From Mya arenaria (lineage: Eukaryota; Mollusca; Bivalvia; Myida; Myidae), in contig NC_069136.1 in NCBI RefSeq assembly GCF_026914265.1, positions 30,409,201-30,473,200 of the forward strand: a stretch of DNA of 64,000 nt, written 5' to 3'. Shown here one piece after another: positions 24,156 through 56,440 of this stretch. The stretch's first letter is position 1, and every line of letters begins with the position of its first letter. The notes beneath the pieces were generated by a model. It was not told where the DNA came from. It made no database searches and saw nothing but the letters and a program-made list of their open reading frames with translations. The position numbers and the translations under genes were made by a program.

Positions 24156-27100
24156 CTGAAAAAATAAAAGTAAAATTGTGAGGAAACTTTGCCTTTATCC
24201 ATGTGGTCTCGATTCTTCATTTATAGTGTTCACAATAGCATGACTCTACTAATTGTGCTCTGCAATTCAAAGACAGAGCTTCAGATAATACTTTGTACTC
24301 CCTTATGTAATTGTATTTAAAGTGTATTGTACACATTGGTTTCATTTAATAAAGTCGGTGTTATGGCTATTGGTGAAGATGACTGGCACATTGAATGGCA
24401 GACATACATGTACTTTACTCTCACATTATCCTTTATGCAAAATGTAGATTAGTTGAATTGATTTTAAAACAGTTTAATGGGCATCTTTGATTTGGTCAAA
24501 AGGGTTGTTCCGAAATGGAAGTAAATTATTGTAGTAGCCCAACATTTGTATTCATACTGATATGAACAGATTTTTGATTTTAAATAGTAATTGTAGCATT
24601 TTAAAGGGTATTTATGGGTCCTGTATTTAAACCAAAAGCAACCGTATTCTAGCTTTAGGAAGAAGAAAATTTACAAACTTGTCTTTTATGAAAAAAAGAT
24701 AAGACTATCCAAACCAAAAATCACTCCTGCCTGCAATTATGACCGTTCATGGATATTTTTTCATTATTTTGACATTCTTATGTATGGTGGCATTTCGGAG
24801 GACTAGCCTCCTGGTGTCTTTAAACGAACTGCACTCCTACACGATCAGGGATACTTTTTTTTACTATTTTGACATTTCTTATGTATCCCTGTAAAGCTAC
24901 AACTCTCTACCATTTAACACCATGCAAAATAATATATAGTAATATTATGATCTAAACTGGATTGAACTTGTCATTAGAGTTGTTAAGTTCACATAAATAT
25001 ATTCTGGGTCAAGAATACCCTTTCATACATGTACACAAACTGTCCCAGATTTACAGATATGGGATAATTGATAAACAAACAACACAATCATGTAAGTGTT
25101 TTATGATATCTGCACATGTTATTTGGCATAATGAGATAACTTAAAGCTGCACTCTCACAGATTTACCATTTTTACAACTTTTTTTATTTTTGTCTTTGAA
25201 AGAGCAAATTTTTGCCTAGATATCTGCAAACCAATGATATAAGACTGCTGACAAAAAATCAGATCATAGATATTCCTATTTCCGTACGAAAATTAATGTT
25301 TTATGGCTCAACGGCTTAGCCAAGATAAAGTGGACACTTGCGTTGCACGAAGGTCAATTTTTAAAGTGGTTCGAATCGTTAAAATTCAATATGAGTTTGC
25401 AAGCTTAATGCCTCAAGCATTATGCTCTAAAACTGTTCTTTTGTAGCAGACCTGATAAAAAAGTTACAGACTGATACATGTATTTACAAGTAGACGTGTT
25501 GGCCTACGGACTATACATATTGAAGCATAACATGTTTTGTTTGGAAAGTAGATGCAAATATCCTACCTTCTTTTTGCTCATAAAGTACTAGTAATGTGTA
25601 AACATTATACATTCGAGCCAAAAATTTGATTCTGAATCAAATGAAAATATTTATATGTGTAGGATTGCAAGATCCACCAAAAGCAGAAAAGAAGTCACAC
25701 TTATATTTAGCAGAATCATTTAGATAACAGCTCAATATAATCAAATTTCCTTTTAGATCAAACATATAGGTGTCTTTTGTTAGCATACAAAGTCTTGAAT
25801 GACCTACACTTCTTATTTTTTTAAAAGCTTGAATCATAAATTTAGGCTACAGAGGGGCTACGGACTATACAAACACAGTAATCATTCTAGAAACATAATT
25901 ATATGTTTGCATTATACAGCAAAAGTATCATCTTTTACCAACTGATCGTCCCCAGGCCCTATTATCGCTTGAACATTTACCTCAATGAAATAGATAATTT
26001 ATGACACTTTATTCAAAACATGGAAACAACCAGCAAAATAACAGTCATTTCTTGACATGAAAACTATTTTAAGTGCTTATAGCACTACATCTCCAACTTA
26101 AAAAATTGCTATTAACAGTCAAACTTGCAGAAACAAAAGTAAATGTAAAGAAATAGTGACAGAAGTTTTTTATCTTGCATTTATACTTGTTACGAAGAGG
26201 CTACGGACTATACAGGCTGGGTCCCGCATGTGCTTAATTATGTGTTTACTTAATATCAAAAGGTTAACAGTTGAAGTAAATTGAAACATTAAATGTTCAA
26301 AAGTGTATAATAGCATGATATAGTATATTTACCTGTTGAAACAGTGCTTTCAGGGAAATGCACGGAACTGTTTCACAAATGAGCATTTCTCAGAAAATTT
26401 TCTCATTAATTGACAGAACTGATACATATTTATATAGGCATCAAAGATTAACCAATGTTTGATTTAATTTGTGTTAATAATATTTTCATACCAATATATA
26501 CTTATTTCTTTTTACATAAATATTAATATTAAAATAAGTTGTATATTGAATACCAATCCTGACTTAGATTTGATTAGGCTATCATCTGTCATTATCTCCT
26601 TTGTATCTTTGTGCCCTAACATGTATATGTTAAGAAATCTCTTGGCATCAATATTAGTGAAGTAATCCATTTATGTGCAAATTTCAAACTATTTAAACTG
26701 GTATTTCATTTTCTAATCTTTTTTAACTATAAGTGATGCATTCTCCATATAAAGAAAGCCACTGTAAATTCATTCAAATGGGGGAAGTTTCATGAAGGCT
26801 TTTTTGCCCCGCAAAAGTTTCAAAAAATAAATGCCAAAATGGTGCTTGATCTATATGTTAAACTAATATAAACCTTAATAAATGCAAAGATAATTAATAT
26901 TATCTCTTTCACCAAACAATTAAGAAATACTTGATGAAAAATGGGTACATATCTTAATGAAACGGCAAAGTTGCAATTTATCACAGTTACTTTCATTTTC
27001 CGAATGTCGCAGTAACCGCATCTATAGCATTTCGCATGAAATTTATTTGGTTTAAATATCTTTACATGTTGGAATTTCTACCTAATTCATTTTAGTCACA

Positions 27101-27204
27101 AATTCATTTAGAATTACTCAAATGGAATATCATCATTGTTCACATTTTATATCAATTAATGATCAAGTCTTTGCAAATTGTTTGGTAAAATAGAACACAC
27201 TACT

Positions 27205-27326
27205 ATTTTATGCTAAAAAATTGTGTTATTCTGTGCTTGAAAATAAATTTAAAAAAGCACTAGTGACTATAGTGCTTTTTTAAATTTATTTTCAAGCACA
27301 GAATAACGCAACTTTTAGCATAAAAT
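27205..27326. repeat. Long hairpin, ~57-bp arms
   Basis: The left arm 27205-27262 and right arm 27270-27326 are reverse complements with only a few differences (for example TTGTGTTATT against AATAACGCAA), separated by a 7-base loop. The arms include TATTCTGTGCTTGAAAATAA. Such near-perfect symmetry suggests a young foldback element. Confidence 0.9.
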
Positions 27327-28661
27327 AATGCATGATGTATCAATACGTATTATTGGTTTCATATAATTATGCAAATTATACACATGTTAATACACTAAGT
27401 GATTAAATTTGCATTGTTTAATGCTCATAAATTTATCACTTTTAAAAAAAATTGTTGCGCGATTGCGAAGCTGTAATTGAGCCTCTGCCTACATACCCCT
27501 TTGATTTCATGCAATACTTCCCGGTTAAACATTAACAAGCTAGATATCACACACACAGACATTTTAACCCCTAAGTACTTTATACAAAATACAACCAAGT
27601 GCTACTGTTGATTGATATTATGTTAGTGAATATACATACAATCAACCTAACTGATGTTGAAGGTCCATATGCATAGTATGAAGTACAAAACATGGAACAG
27701 AATGAGAACAAATACAAAAAAAGTCTTTTAAATACTGACATCAAGTAGATATTTATGACATAAAAGCAGTATAGTCCATAGCCCCTTTAACTATCATTAT
27801 TGTGTTTTACTTATGTCGAACAGATTATAACTGAACACCAAAAGATTTGTATAATATCAATGTGAGGCTATCAAACAACATTGAAATTACATTGTAACAC
27901 CATTTTATTGCACTGAATGAATCTTAAACACAACTGATTGTAATCTGCTCTGTATTTACGGATTCAAACCTTCATTACATACATATATTTAAGACAAGTT
28001 CTTATTTCTATTCTCCCTTAAACTGTGTTTGCTTTCATTTTACATTCATGATTCTTTTTTATTAAAAGCTAGCTTTAATTATGATCTGACCTTTCAATTT
28101 AAAAATAATTTTGAGGGGGGCTACGGACTATACAGGGCTACGGACAAAATAGTTTTGACTGTTGATTCTTCATTCAGTAAGCTAGCTTCTAAATATTTTT
28201 GTGATAGCTTCCTGCCATTGCCTAGAAGTATACAACAGATTGTCATTGTCATACATAATCATGTCACAGTTGTAGGACATGTTGAAAAGTGGGGCTACAC
28301 AAACTATATTTACTATACAAAAAAAACTTCATTTGGGCAAAGTCACGAGAAACGAGTTGAGGACCTTTAATAAAAATGTTTGTGATTTTCATGTGTTAAA
28401 ATATTCTATGTATTCATAATAGGTGTTCTATTATTCAATAAACAAAGTTTAATAGTCCTTTTTCAGTGTAGAATAAGTAAGGGTGAAAAAAGGAAAATGT
28501 ATAATAACAAGTGTACACATTTACAATTTTCCACATATCTTCATCAATTATTGTACAATTTTCATTCCGTAAAAAGTAGTGTAACTAAGAATGGTGTCCT
28601 TAATTGGAAAACATCATTTTAGCAATGTATTCAAGATTGCCTTTATGAGCTGTATGTTTAA

Positions 28662-29933
28662 ACAAGAGCTGTCACAGAGACAGCGCGCTCGACTATTCCG
28701 CCGCTTATCAATGTAAGGATTGAAAAGTTTTGAATGGATCACATTTAGATTAGATTTCAATGCAATACATGGTGTGCCGAGATATTAACATAAATGTGGT
28801 TCCATGCAAAATTTTAATGAAAATTTCTAAGTCTAATAATAAAGGGCCATTAATTGCAAAAATACAGTTATCTAACTTGGTTATTTAAGTTGGGTGGTTG
28901 AATACCATTGTATAAAGTCTCAATGCAATACATCAAATAGTTGCTGAGATATTATACTATGTGTGCTAACATGCAAGACCTTAACCAGAATTTCTAAGTC
29001 ACATAATAAAGGGGCAAAACTTATATATTATAAAAGATAGAGTTATCTTACTTGATTAAATAAGAAGGTTAAATAGATGGGAGCCTGTGTGTAAAGATTC
29101 AATGCAATTAAAATTACATGATGTATTCGCTGAGGTATTGACTTAAAAGTGGTTACATGCAAAACCTTAACCAGAATTTCTATGTCGAATAAAGAAGGGG
29201 CCATTATTTTTATTTAATGCAAACTGGAGTTATCTTACTTGGTTTTTAAGTAGATTGGATGGTTGAGTCGCATTGTATTAAGTCTCAATGCAATCCATCA
29301 AGTAATTGATGAGATATTAACCTATGTATGCTTACATGCAAAACCTTAACCAGAATTTCTAAGTCAAATAATAAAGGCCCATAATTTGCATTATATTCAA
29401 AAAAGTGTTATCTGGGAATACATATCTAATGTTTCAATGCAATACATGATATATTTGCTAAGATATTGACTTAAATGTGGTTACATGCAAAACCTTAACC
29501 AGAATTTCTAAGTCGAATAATAAAGGGCAATTATTTTGCATTAAATGCAAACTAGAGTTATCTAACTTGGTTAATTAAGAAGGTTGGATGGTTGACTACC
29601 ATTGTATAAAGTCTCAATGCAATACCTCAAGTAGTTGCTGAGATAATAACCTATGTGTGCTTACACGCAAAACCTTAACCAGAATTTCTAAGTCAAATAA
29701 TAAAGGCCTATTATTTGCATTATATTAAAATAATTGTTATCTAACTTCATTAATTTAGTATGTAAGATAGTTGGGAACACATATCCAAAGTTTCAATGCA
29801 ATAACTGATGTATTTACTGGGAGAATGACTTAAAGGCGCTTACATGCAAAACCTTAACCAAGGTGTGACGCCAACGCTGACGCCAGGGTGAGTAGTATAG
29901 CTCTCCTTATTCTTCGAATAGTCGAGTTAAAAA
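28662..29933 (+). repeat. Interspersed element with GCTCGACTATTC / GAATAGTCGAG ends and ~180-bp units
   Basis: It opens ACAAGAGCTGTCACAGAGAC followed by AGCGCGCTCGACTATTCCGC and closes with GACGCCAACGCTGACGCCAG, then TATTCTTCGAATAGTCGAG. The inner words GCTCGACTATTC and GAATAGTCGAG are inverted. Between them are about six to seven diverged units sharing AGTCTCAATGCAATAC, CAAAACCTTAACCAGAATTT and AATAATAAAGGGC. Non-coding; nested in the TTAA element. Confidence 0.8.
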
Positions 29934-30790
29934 TGGCTATTTTTTGGTGCAACAGCATAACATCCAAAATAAGGGCATTTCTGGACCTTTCAAACAGTAT
30001 ATTTGGAAAACCATTGAATAAACATACATAAAACTATATATTGCTGGAAAGGTCTTACTCTTATCAAGTACTATTAAAATACACTAAAGTGTCAAAGATC
30101 TTATGTAAATGGAAGCCAAAACCAGCATATAACATTGGAAAAGTTAAATGTCCACTTCATCTTGGCTAAGCCGTTAATCCGTTACTAACAGTTTAAGAAA
30201 AATGCACAAAATATCATTTTTTAATTTCAATATAAAAATCAGCAGTCAGCAGTCTAATATAACTGGTATTCATGGATTTTCGCCAAAAAATTGGCTTGTT
30301 CTAAGACAAAAAATAAAAAAAGGTGTCAAAACATTCAATCTGTGAGAATGCAGCTTTAATGTGTGTTTAAAAGTAGGCGATAATATTTTCGTAGAAATTT
30401 GAATTTATAACGGAGATAATTTCAAAACTGGCCGCAAGGACAAGGACCATTTTCTACTTTTTGCTGGGACGGTGGATGTCACGAGTCTGCCATTGTAAAA
30501 AAATGTAAACAAAAATTGTTAACGGGCATTTAGCCTTTAGCCAAGTTTAGGTGGATAGGTCTGTGACACATATTAGTGTCTTCGGTTTGGGAGCTCCACG
30601 TGTAACAGCTTAAAGTTACACAAAAACATAATCATAAATGCAATAGAAACAACCGACTTGACAAAATTTTGTACGGTTCTCTTACTCTTTCAACTTTTGT
30701 TTTTTAACGTTTGCAAGGTCAAACTAAAATTTAATTTTGACAGATAAAACATTAAGAAAATGTTAGTTATTTTTTAGTCAACATCATTAC

Positions 30791-30793
30791 CAT
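30791..30793 (-). other. DNAJC19: Candidate initiator ATG and donor of DNAJC19 exon 1
   Basis: On the minus strand, AAAGAAAA precedes ATG, which is directly followed by the donor GTAATG. Joined to the exon at 24155 this gives M-TSMILAGLGL, matching the length and start of animal Tim14 proteins. The context has A at -3. It is an inference from splice consensus and protein alignment only; other upstream ATG|GT sites exist. Confidence 0.3.
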
Positions 30794-50207
<19,414 letters not shown>

Positions 50208-50256
50208 TACTGAACTATTGATAGAATTGAAATTATTGTTATATGTGTTAAGAAAA

Positions 50257-50262
50257 AATAAA
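50257..50262 (+). promoter_or_regulatory. Poly(A) signal of EARS2
   Basis: AATAAA about 50 bp after the TGA, followed by a T/G-rich stretch (TGTCGGTGTCGTTGTTTTAC), which is the expected downstream element. Confidence 0.8.
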
Positions 50263-53200
50263 TGTGTATATCTATAAAGTGTCGGTGTCGTTGTTTTACC
50301 AAATCATTCTGAAATTTATGTAAATTTTGATTATTGGTCATAAATGAACATTCTAAGTTCAAAAGGTCAAATGCTAAATGTTAATCTATTTACATAATGG
50401 AAGCATTTTTTAAATCTACATCGAAAATTATTTGATCACATTTAGGCCAAATATTCTACCCATTTATATCAGCTGATATGGACATGCAAAATGTTTTATA
50501 CCCTAGACTTTCCTTTGAGGGACTAGTCATTACATACACGCCCAGAATTCCGAGTGATAGTGCAGACTTCAAAAACTACTATTACGAATTGATTCGTCAA
50601 GCCTACACTTCAACAAGCAATGAAATGATTCGTGCATTTCAAAAATATGCATATTCTTCTATCATGGTTTAAGCTAATACAATGTAGTATCAAATAGCAG
50701 TTTGTGTAGTTTTGCTTAAACTACTTATACATGTAATTGTTAGCTATAATAATGCAATATAATATAGTATCGAAAAGTTGAATGTATTGAATATTCCCAC
50801 ATCTGCTATATGTTATGGTGATTGGTTTTTGAAATGAGATAACTGCTCGTCGTTATCCACATACATTGTATTTAACATAGATACAAGTCTATTAATTACT
50901 GTGGCAAAGTTTACTTTAATTTTACTTTGCCCATAACTTGCCACACTGGAGTTTGAGAGACACATACACATTTTAAAGTTTCTTGTAACTTTAATTTGTT
51001 CCAATATTAACAAACACAGTCATATATTCACATGAAAACTACATTCATAAACATTATTAACGTGATTTGATTGTACCAAATAGTTACATTTTATAACATC
51101 ATATTTTATAAATAATCTGATATTTCGGGTTGTTCCGACAATTACAATTTATATTAAAACTATATCATAATTTTGTTTACTGTTCTTCTCCCGCTTGACC
51201 ATTGCCATTTGTACCTTCGAATCATTTCGGCAAGGGCTTATACGCAAGTGCAGACTCGTGTTATTAAAATGTTAATAAGTTTTCCATAGCCAATTGCTTT
51301 TCGGGGGGTATTTGTATTTTCGTTAACTTTCAATATGCGTAAGGGCGTAGTGCGGGAGGAGAACAGTAAAGACGTTTATCACATAAGGGTAGGGACTTTC
51401 ACACACGCATGCACACACGCATGCACACACGCACGCAGCACGCACGCACGCACACACACACGAAACAAGAAACTGGTTACACAGGTTAGGGATATGAATA
51501 TATGAAGAAAAACGACATTGGAAATCTGGCTTTAACATGCAGGACATAATCTTTCACCAAGAGGCAGTGATAAGTAGTTTGTGGACAACTTCGTTTTGGT
51601 ACCCATTGGCATAGATACATTTCAGACCTACAACTTCTCTGAAAATTGACGAAGCTGAAATATAACAAAAATGCAATAACTACTGACAGGGTACAAATGT
51701 ATTGTGTTCTTTCATTGTGATAAACAATTGCATTGTAATAATCATGAAAGACTTTGTACAAGTGCAATTAAAGATAGTGAAACAAGCTAACAAAAGTCAT
51801 CCACATTAAACGTGGGTTTCAATGATATATTAGCTAAATATGTATTTTTCACTTGCAGTCTTAGAGGTTCGAGTGAGTGCAGGGTAAATTGACCATTTTC
51901 GGAGCATGCCAAACCCCCAGACTACGGTTTTGTAATTCATGGATGTATTCATTAACTGTGATATTCAACTCGCCGCATCTGGCCGATGCTTATTATGTTT
52001 GCTTTCTTAATTTCCTTTTACAAGAAATTAACGTATCATGAACGACCTGATTTTGTTAAGAGCCCTCTTTTTCGACAATGCGTTAACCGAGATCACGCGA
52101 GATTCTGTGCATGACAACCCCCTGCTGTGTATCTTCTTATTGCACCGGTGTTACGGTAGGGGCCATTTCCCGTGTATTTGTTTATTGGCTCAGGACCATT
52201 TAGGACGGTTGACAATTTTCGAGTAGATAGTCTATTTCACTAATACATATAAACAATACCCATAGCTAATGCATTTATTAATTAAACCGATTCGAAATTA
52301 ATAATAAACAAATAAAGAGTAAGAAGTTTTTAAATAATTATATAACGACAAAATGAAATCGTTAACAGGACTTGGTTTGGAGCCATTTCCCCATTTGTGC
52401 CATTTATTTTTAAAAAGTTAAAAGGCACCGTTGAAAACTAGTTGAAGCCTTAATTTAACGTGACCCCGCACCCGCAATCCATGTATAGTACAAAACTGCT
52501 GTGTATTGATCTTAATCTTTATTGCCCTAGGGGTGTATTCAATATTGGTCTTAATTGGATCGAAGAACGATGTAGCTAATCGGATTACGTGTTATTACCA
52601 ACTGAATCGATGATTTATGATCATAAAGATAACTTCAGTTTTAAAAATTGTATACCACCCTGTGCTGTTTATCAGATTTCATCTCTGAGTGTCAAGCTGT
52701 GCTTTTCGAATAGCACGGCTCAATTGCGAAAGACGGAACACGCTCGGTTTGCCGGAGATTACCGAGTAGCTAATTGTTGCGAAAGAGGGACGCGTTGCAC
52801 ACGGTCGTGTTTTATAAATGCGCTTTTCGAACAACAGGGCACGCTTAAAACAGCATTTAACGGCCGGTGTCTGGTTTTTAAAAAAATAGTGTGTATGCGA
52901 ATAATCATTTGTGCAACGAACGAGGTACATGTATGTAGTTATTCTTTTAAAAAAATAATGTTTTCGTATATATACGGCTTTTTATTTTTGTCTGACTAGT
53001 TTCGTTTTGGCAGTTACTCGATGTTGAGTGGAACACATCATTTTAGCCGCATTCTGGGTTGAGAGGGCTACAGGCCCACCCGTCTGTCCGGTAAAGAATT
53101 AATTAACACTGGAAATTAATATCTCAAGAAGTACAGGGGTGGTTCCGTTATAAATATGGCGCAGTTGCCTATACGCGAGTACGCGGCTGAATCCACATGA

Positions 53201-54060
53201 TTTCGATAAAAAAAATCAGCCAAAGTTACACTGATGATATTCGTACATGTACTTGACCATACATTCTGTTAAAAACATATGGACATAGAAAATTTTATCA
53301 TACTGTTCAATGGCAAAAGGGACAGAAAATAAGACTTCCGTTAGGCAATCTGAATGTTATTAACAGAGTCGGGACTTACATGTATTCGTTTGCTATTTTA
53401 GAGAAAAAATCTGCCGAGTAACGGGTGTATTTGTTGATTTACTAGCCTAAAACATTCCATTTCCTAGTTCCCAATAAAGCACACCAGAATGCGACAGAAT
53501 GTACCATTGTTTTTATAAAATCCAGGGGGGGGGGGGGGCATGCCCCAAGACCCCCATTACAATTATGAATCCACATGAATAGAGTGCTAGCTACGCCAAT
53601 GTCCACTATCAAACCTACGTATTAATTAATGAGTTCAAATACTGTAACACTAATTTGAATATAATGCAAATGTTGAGCCTTTATCATTTGACTTAGACAT
53701 TCTAGTTAAGGTTTTTCACGGATCTTATTTATGATTAAAGTCAATATTTCTGCACATAAATCATGTATTGCATATGTGCTCCCAACTATCCAACAAACTT
53801 AATTATTAAATCAAGTTAGATAATTCTATAATTGCCATTTATTGTTGAACATAAACATTACGGTATAAAGGTTTTATATGTATTAGCACAAATAGATTTA
53901 TATCACAGCAACTCCTTAATGTATTTCACTGATCCTTTAGACAACGGTACTCAACCCAACCTTGAAGAGCCAAATTACTAACTGTATTTGGCAAATAATG
54001 GCACTTTATTATTGAACTTACAGATTTTGCATGGTTCAGGTTTTGCATGTAACCACATTT
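50263..54060. other. Intergenic DNA, no gene recognised
   Basis: AT-rich, apart from a more balanced stretch around 52690-52880. Two open frames stand out by length: 52589-52999 (+, 136 codons) and 50478-50672 (+, 64 codons, tyrosine-rich). Neither has a recognisable domain, splice partner or conserved motif. A CA/CACG microsatellite (51400-51462) and a 12- to 15-base G run near 53525 are present. Confidence 0.6.
51400..51462. repeat. CA / GCAC microsatellite
   Basis: Alternating ACACACGCATGC and GCACGCACGCAC units ending in a CA run. Purine-pyrimidine alternation is almost unbroken over 60 bp. Confidence 0.95.
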
Positions 54061-54062
54061 AA

Positions 54063-54370
54063 ATCTGCACTCTCACAGATTGAACTTTTTGACACCTTTT
54101 TTATTTTTTGTCTTCGAACCGTTCAACGAGCCACTTTATGCGAGAGACTGCTGACAAAAAATTAGATCGCAGATGTTTATATTTAAGTTCAAAAATAGAT
54201 GTTTTATGCATTTTTCTTAAACCGCTGGTAACGCTTTTAGCCATTAAACATTAACTTTCGAACGGAATATGAAAATCTGCGATCTGATCATTTGTCAGCA
54301 GTCTTGTATTACTGGTTTTCTGATATCTACGCAAAATTGGCTCATTCCCAGACCAAAAAAGGGGTTAAAA
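54063..54370 (+). mobile_element. MITE of the GCTGCACTCTCACAGATT family, 3' truncated
   Basis: ATCTGCACTCTCACAGATTG opens it. Its middle holds two inverted halves (GACTGCTGACAAAAAATTAG ATCGCAGA against TCTGCGATCTGATCATTTGT), the same inner motif as the arms of 25145-30355. The expected right terminus is missing; the satellite begins about 120 bp beyond. Confidence 0.75.
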
Positions 54371-54489
54371 CGATGTGCGTGAAGTTAGCACCGTAGCACC
54401 GTATCCCCATATCACCGCGGTGATGCGGTGCTAGCACCATATCACCATCAAAATCTATACAATAAGAGGACATGCAATATTCTCGAAGA

Positions 54490-56440
54490 AACATGTAAGG
54501 CTCGTTCTCGCAGAAACGAGCAAGGGGACCATAGGGGCCTATGTCACTGTGTAGGCGAGACCTGGCCCTAGGTGATGGCACATGTGAATACCCTAGGATT
54601 TTAGTCAGGCTATGCGGGATAGGGACATGAACTCGATCCCCCATGCCAATTTGGCCCGTATTCCGACACTGTTATGGTGCGGATGCCTTAAAAACGAGCA
54701 AGGGGACCAATGGACACTGTATCCAAGGGTTACCTGGCAGGTGTGATACATTCGGGGCAAACTGTTAATACTACGAGGATTTTAGTCTGGCCCCGTCCTT
54801 AGCCCAACATTGTGCGTATATGGGCAATATAAGCCCTACTGACCCCTACCATACATGTAAGGCTCGTTCTCGCAGAAACGAGCAAGGGGACCATAGGGAC
54901 CTATGTCACTGTGTAGCCGAGACCTGGCCCTAGGTGATGGCACATGTGAATACCCTAGGATTTTAGGCAGGCTATGCGGGATAGGGACATGAACTCGATC
55001 CCCAATGCCAATTTGGCCCATATTCAGACACTGTTATGGTGCGGATGCCTTAAAAACGAGCAAGGGGACCAATGGCACTGTATCCAAGGGTTACCTGGCG
55101 GTGTGATACATTCGGGGCAAACTGTTAATACTACGAGGATTTTAGTCTGGCCCCGTCCTTAGCCCAACATTGTGCGTATATGGGCAATATAAGCCCTACT
55201 GACCCCTACCATACATGTAAGGACTCGTTCTCGCAGAAACGAGCAAGGGGACCATAGGGACCTATGTCACTGTGTAGCCGAGACCTGGCCCTAGGTGATG
55301 GCACATGTGAATACCCTAGGATTTTAGGCAGGCTATGCGGGATAGGGACATGAACTCGATCCCCCATGCCAATTTGGCCCATATTCAGACACTGTTATGG
55401 TGCGGATGCCTTAAAAACGAGCAAGGGGACCAATGGCACTGTATCCAAGGGTTACCTGGCGGTGTGATACATTCGGGGCAAACTGTTAATACTACGAGGA
55501 TTTTAGTCTGGCCCCGTCCTTAGCCCAACATTGTGCGTATATGGGCAATATAAGCCCTACTGACCCCTACCATACATGTAAGGACTCGTTCTCGCAGAAA
55601 CGAGCAAGGGGACCATAGGGACCTATGTCACTGTATAGCCGAGACCTGGCCCTAGGTGATGGCACATGTGAATACCCTAGGATTTTAGGCAGGCTATGCG
55701 GGATAGGGACATGAACTCGATCCTCCATGCCAATTTTGCCCATATTCAGACACTGTTATGGTGCGGATGCCTTAAAAACGAGCAAGGGGACCAATGGCAC
55801 TGTATCCAAGGGTTACCTGGCAGGTGTGATACATTCGGGGCAAACTGTTAATACTACGAGGATTTTAGTCTGGCCCCGTCCTTAGCCCAACATTGTGCGT
55901 ATATGGGCAATATAAGCCCTACTGACCCCTACCATACATGTAAGGACTCGTTCTCGCAGAAACGAGCAAGGGGACCATAGGGACCTATGTCACTGTGTAG
56001 CCGAGACCTGGCCCTAGGTGATGGCACATGTGAATACCCTAGGATTTTAGGCAGGCTATGCTGGGATAGGGACATGAACTCGATCCCCAATGCCAATTTG
56101 GCCCATATTCAGACACTGTTATGGTGCGGATGCCTTAAAAACGAGCAAGGGGACCAATGGCACTGTATCCAAGGGTTACCTGGCAGTGTGATACATTCGG
56201 GCAAACTGTTAATACTACGAGGATTTTAGTCTGGCCCCGTCCTTAGCCCAACATTGTGCGTATATGGGCAATATAAGCCCTACTGACCCCTACCATACAT
56301 GTAAGGACTCGTTCTCGCAGAAACGAGCAAGGGGACCATAGGGACCTATGTCACTGTGTAGCCGAGACCTGGCCCTAGGTGATGGCACATGTGAATACCC
56401 TAGGATTTTAGGCAGGCTATGCAATATAGGGACATGGGAA
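54490..56440. repeat. Satellite block 1: 361-bp dimeric units
   Basis: CTCGTTCTCGCAGAAACGAG recurs at 54501, 54863, 55224, 55585, 55947 and 56308, spacing 361-362 bp. It is itself a hairpin (CTCGTT...AACGAG). Each unit is two diverged ~180-bp halves, both with ACGAGCAAGGGGACCA and GGATTTTAG words. Copies differ at very few positions, so the block was homogenised recently. The final copy passes into the monomer block at about 56420. ORFs here on both strands repeat with the unit and are not genes. Confidence 0.95.

Larger units (their letters stand above)
25145..30355. mobile_element. 5.2-kb TTAA-flanked element with ~200-bp terminal inverted repeats
   Basis: The left end (25145-25345) begins AGCTGCACTCTCACAGATT. 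The right end, reverse-complemented, begins AGCTGCATTCTCACAGATT. Similarity continues through GACTGCTGAC and reaches CGGCTTAGCCAAGAT(A/G)AAGTGG, about 195 bp in. TTAA sits directly outside both ends (25141-25144, 30356-30359), the target duplication of piggyBac and Kolobok transposons. No transposase frame is visible inside; the longest ORF is 113 codons (28029-28370) and unrecognised. The interior holds a perfect-like hairpin (27205-27326), a different repeat family (28662-29933) and a repeated CTACGGACTATAC word. It may be one long non-autonomous element, or two separate MITEs in opposite orientation. Confidence 0.65.

Noticed and set aside
25562..25585. Minus-strand ATGAGCAAAAAGAAG before a GTAGG donor as DNAJC19 exon 1
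   Set aside because: It lies inside the TTAA element and would give a start unlike Tim14 proteins; 30791 fits better but is itself unproven.
50478..50672. 64-codon tyrosine-rich frame downstream of EARS2
   Set aside because: Too short, no known motif, no conserved neighbours.
52589..52999. 136-codon open frame with a cysteine-rich middle (+ strand)
   Set aside because: No recognisable domain, no supporting splice sites or poly(A) arrangement, and an overlapping open frame on the other strand; treated as a chance ORF in less AT-rich sequence.
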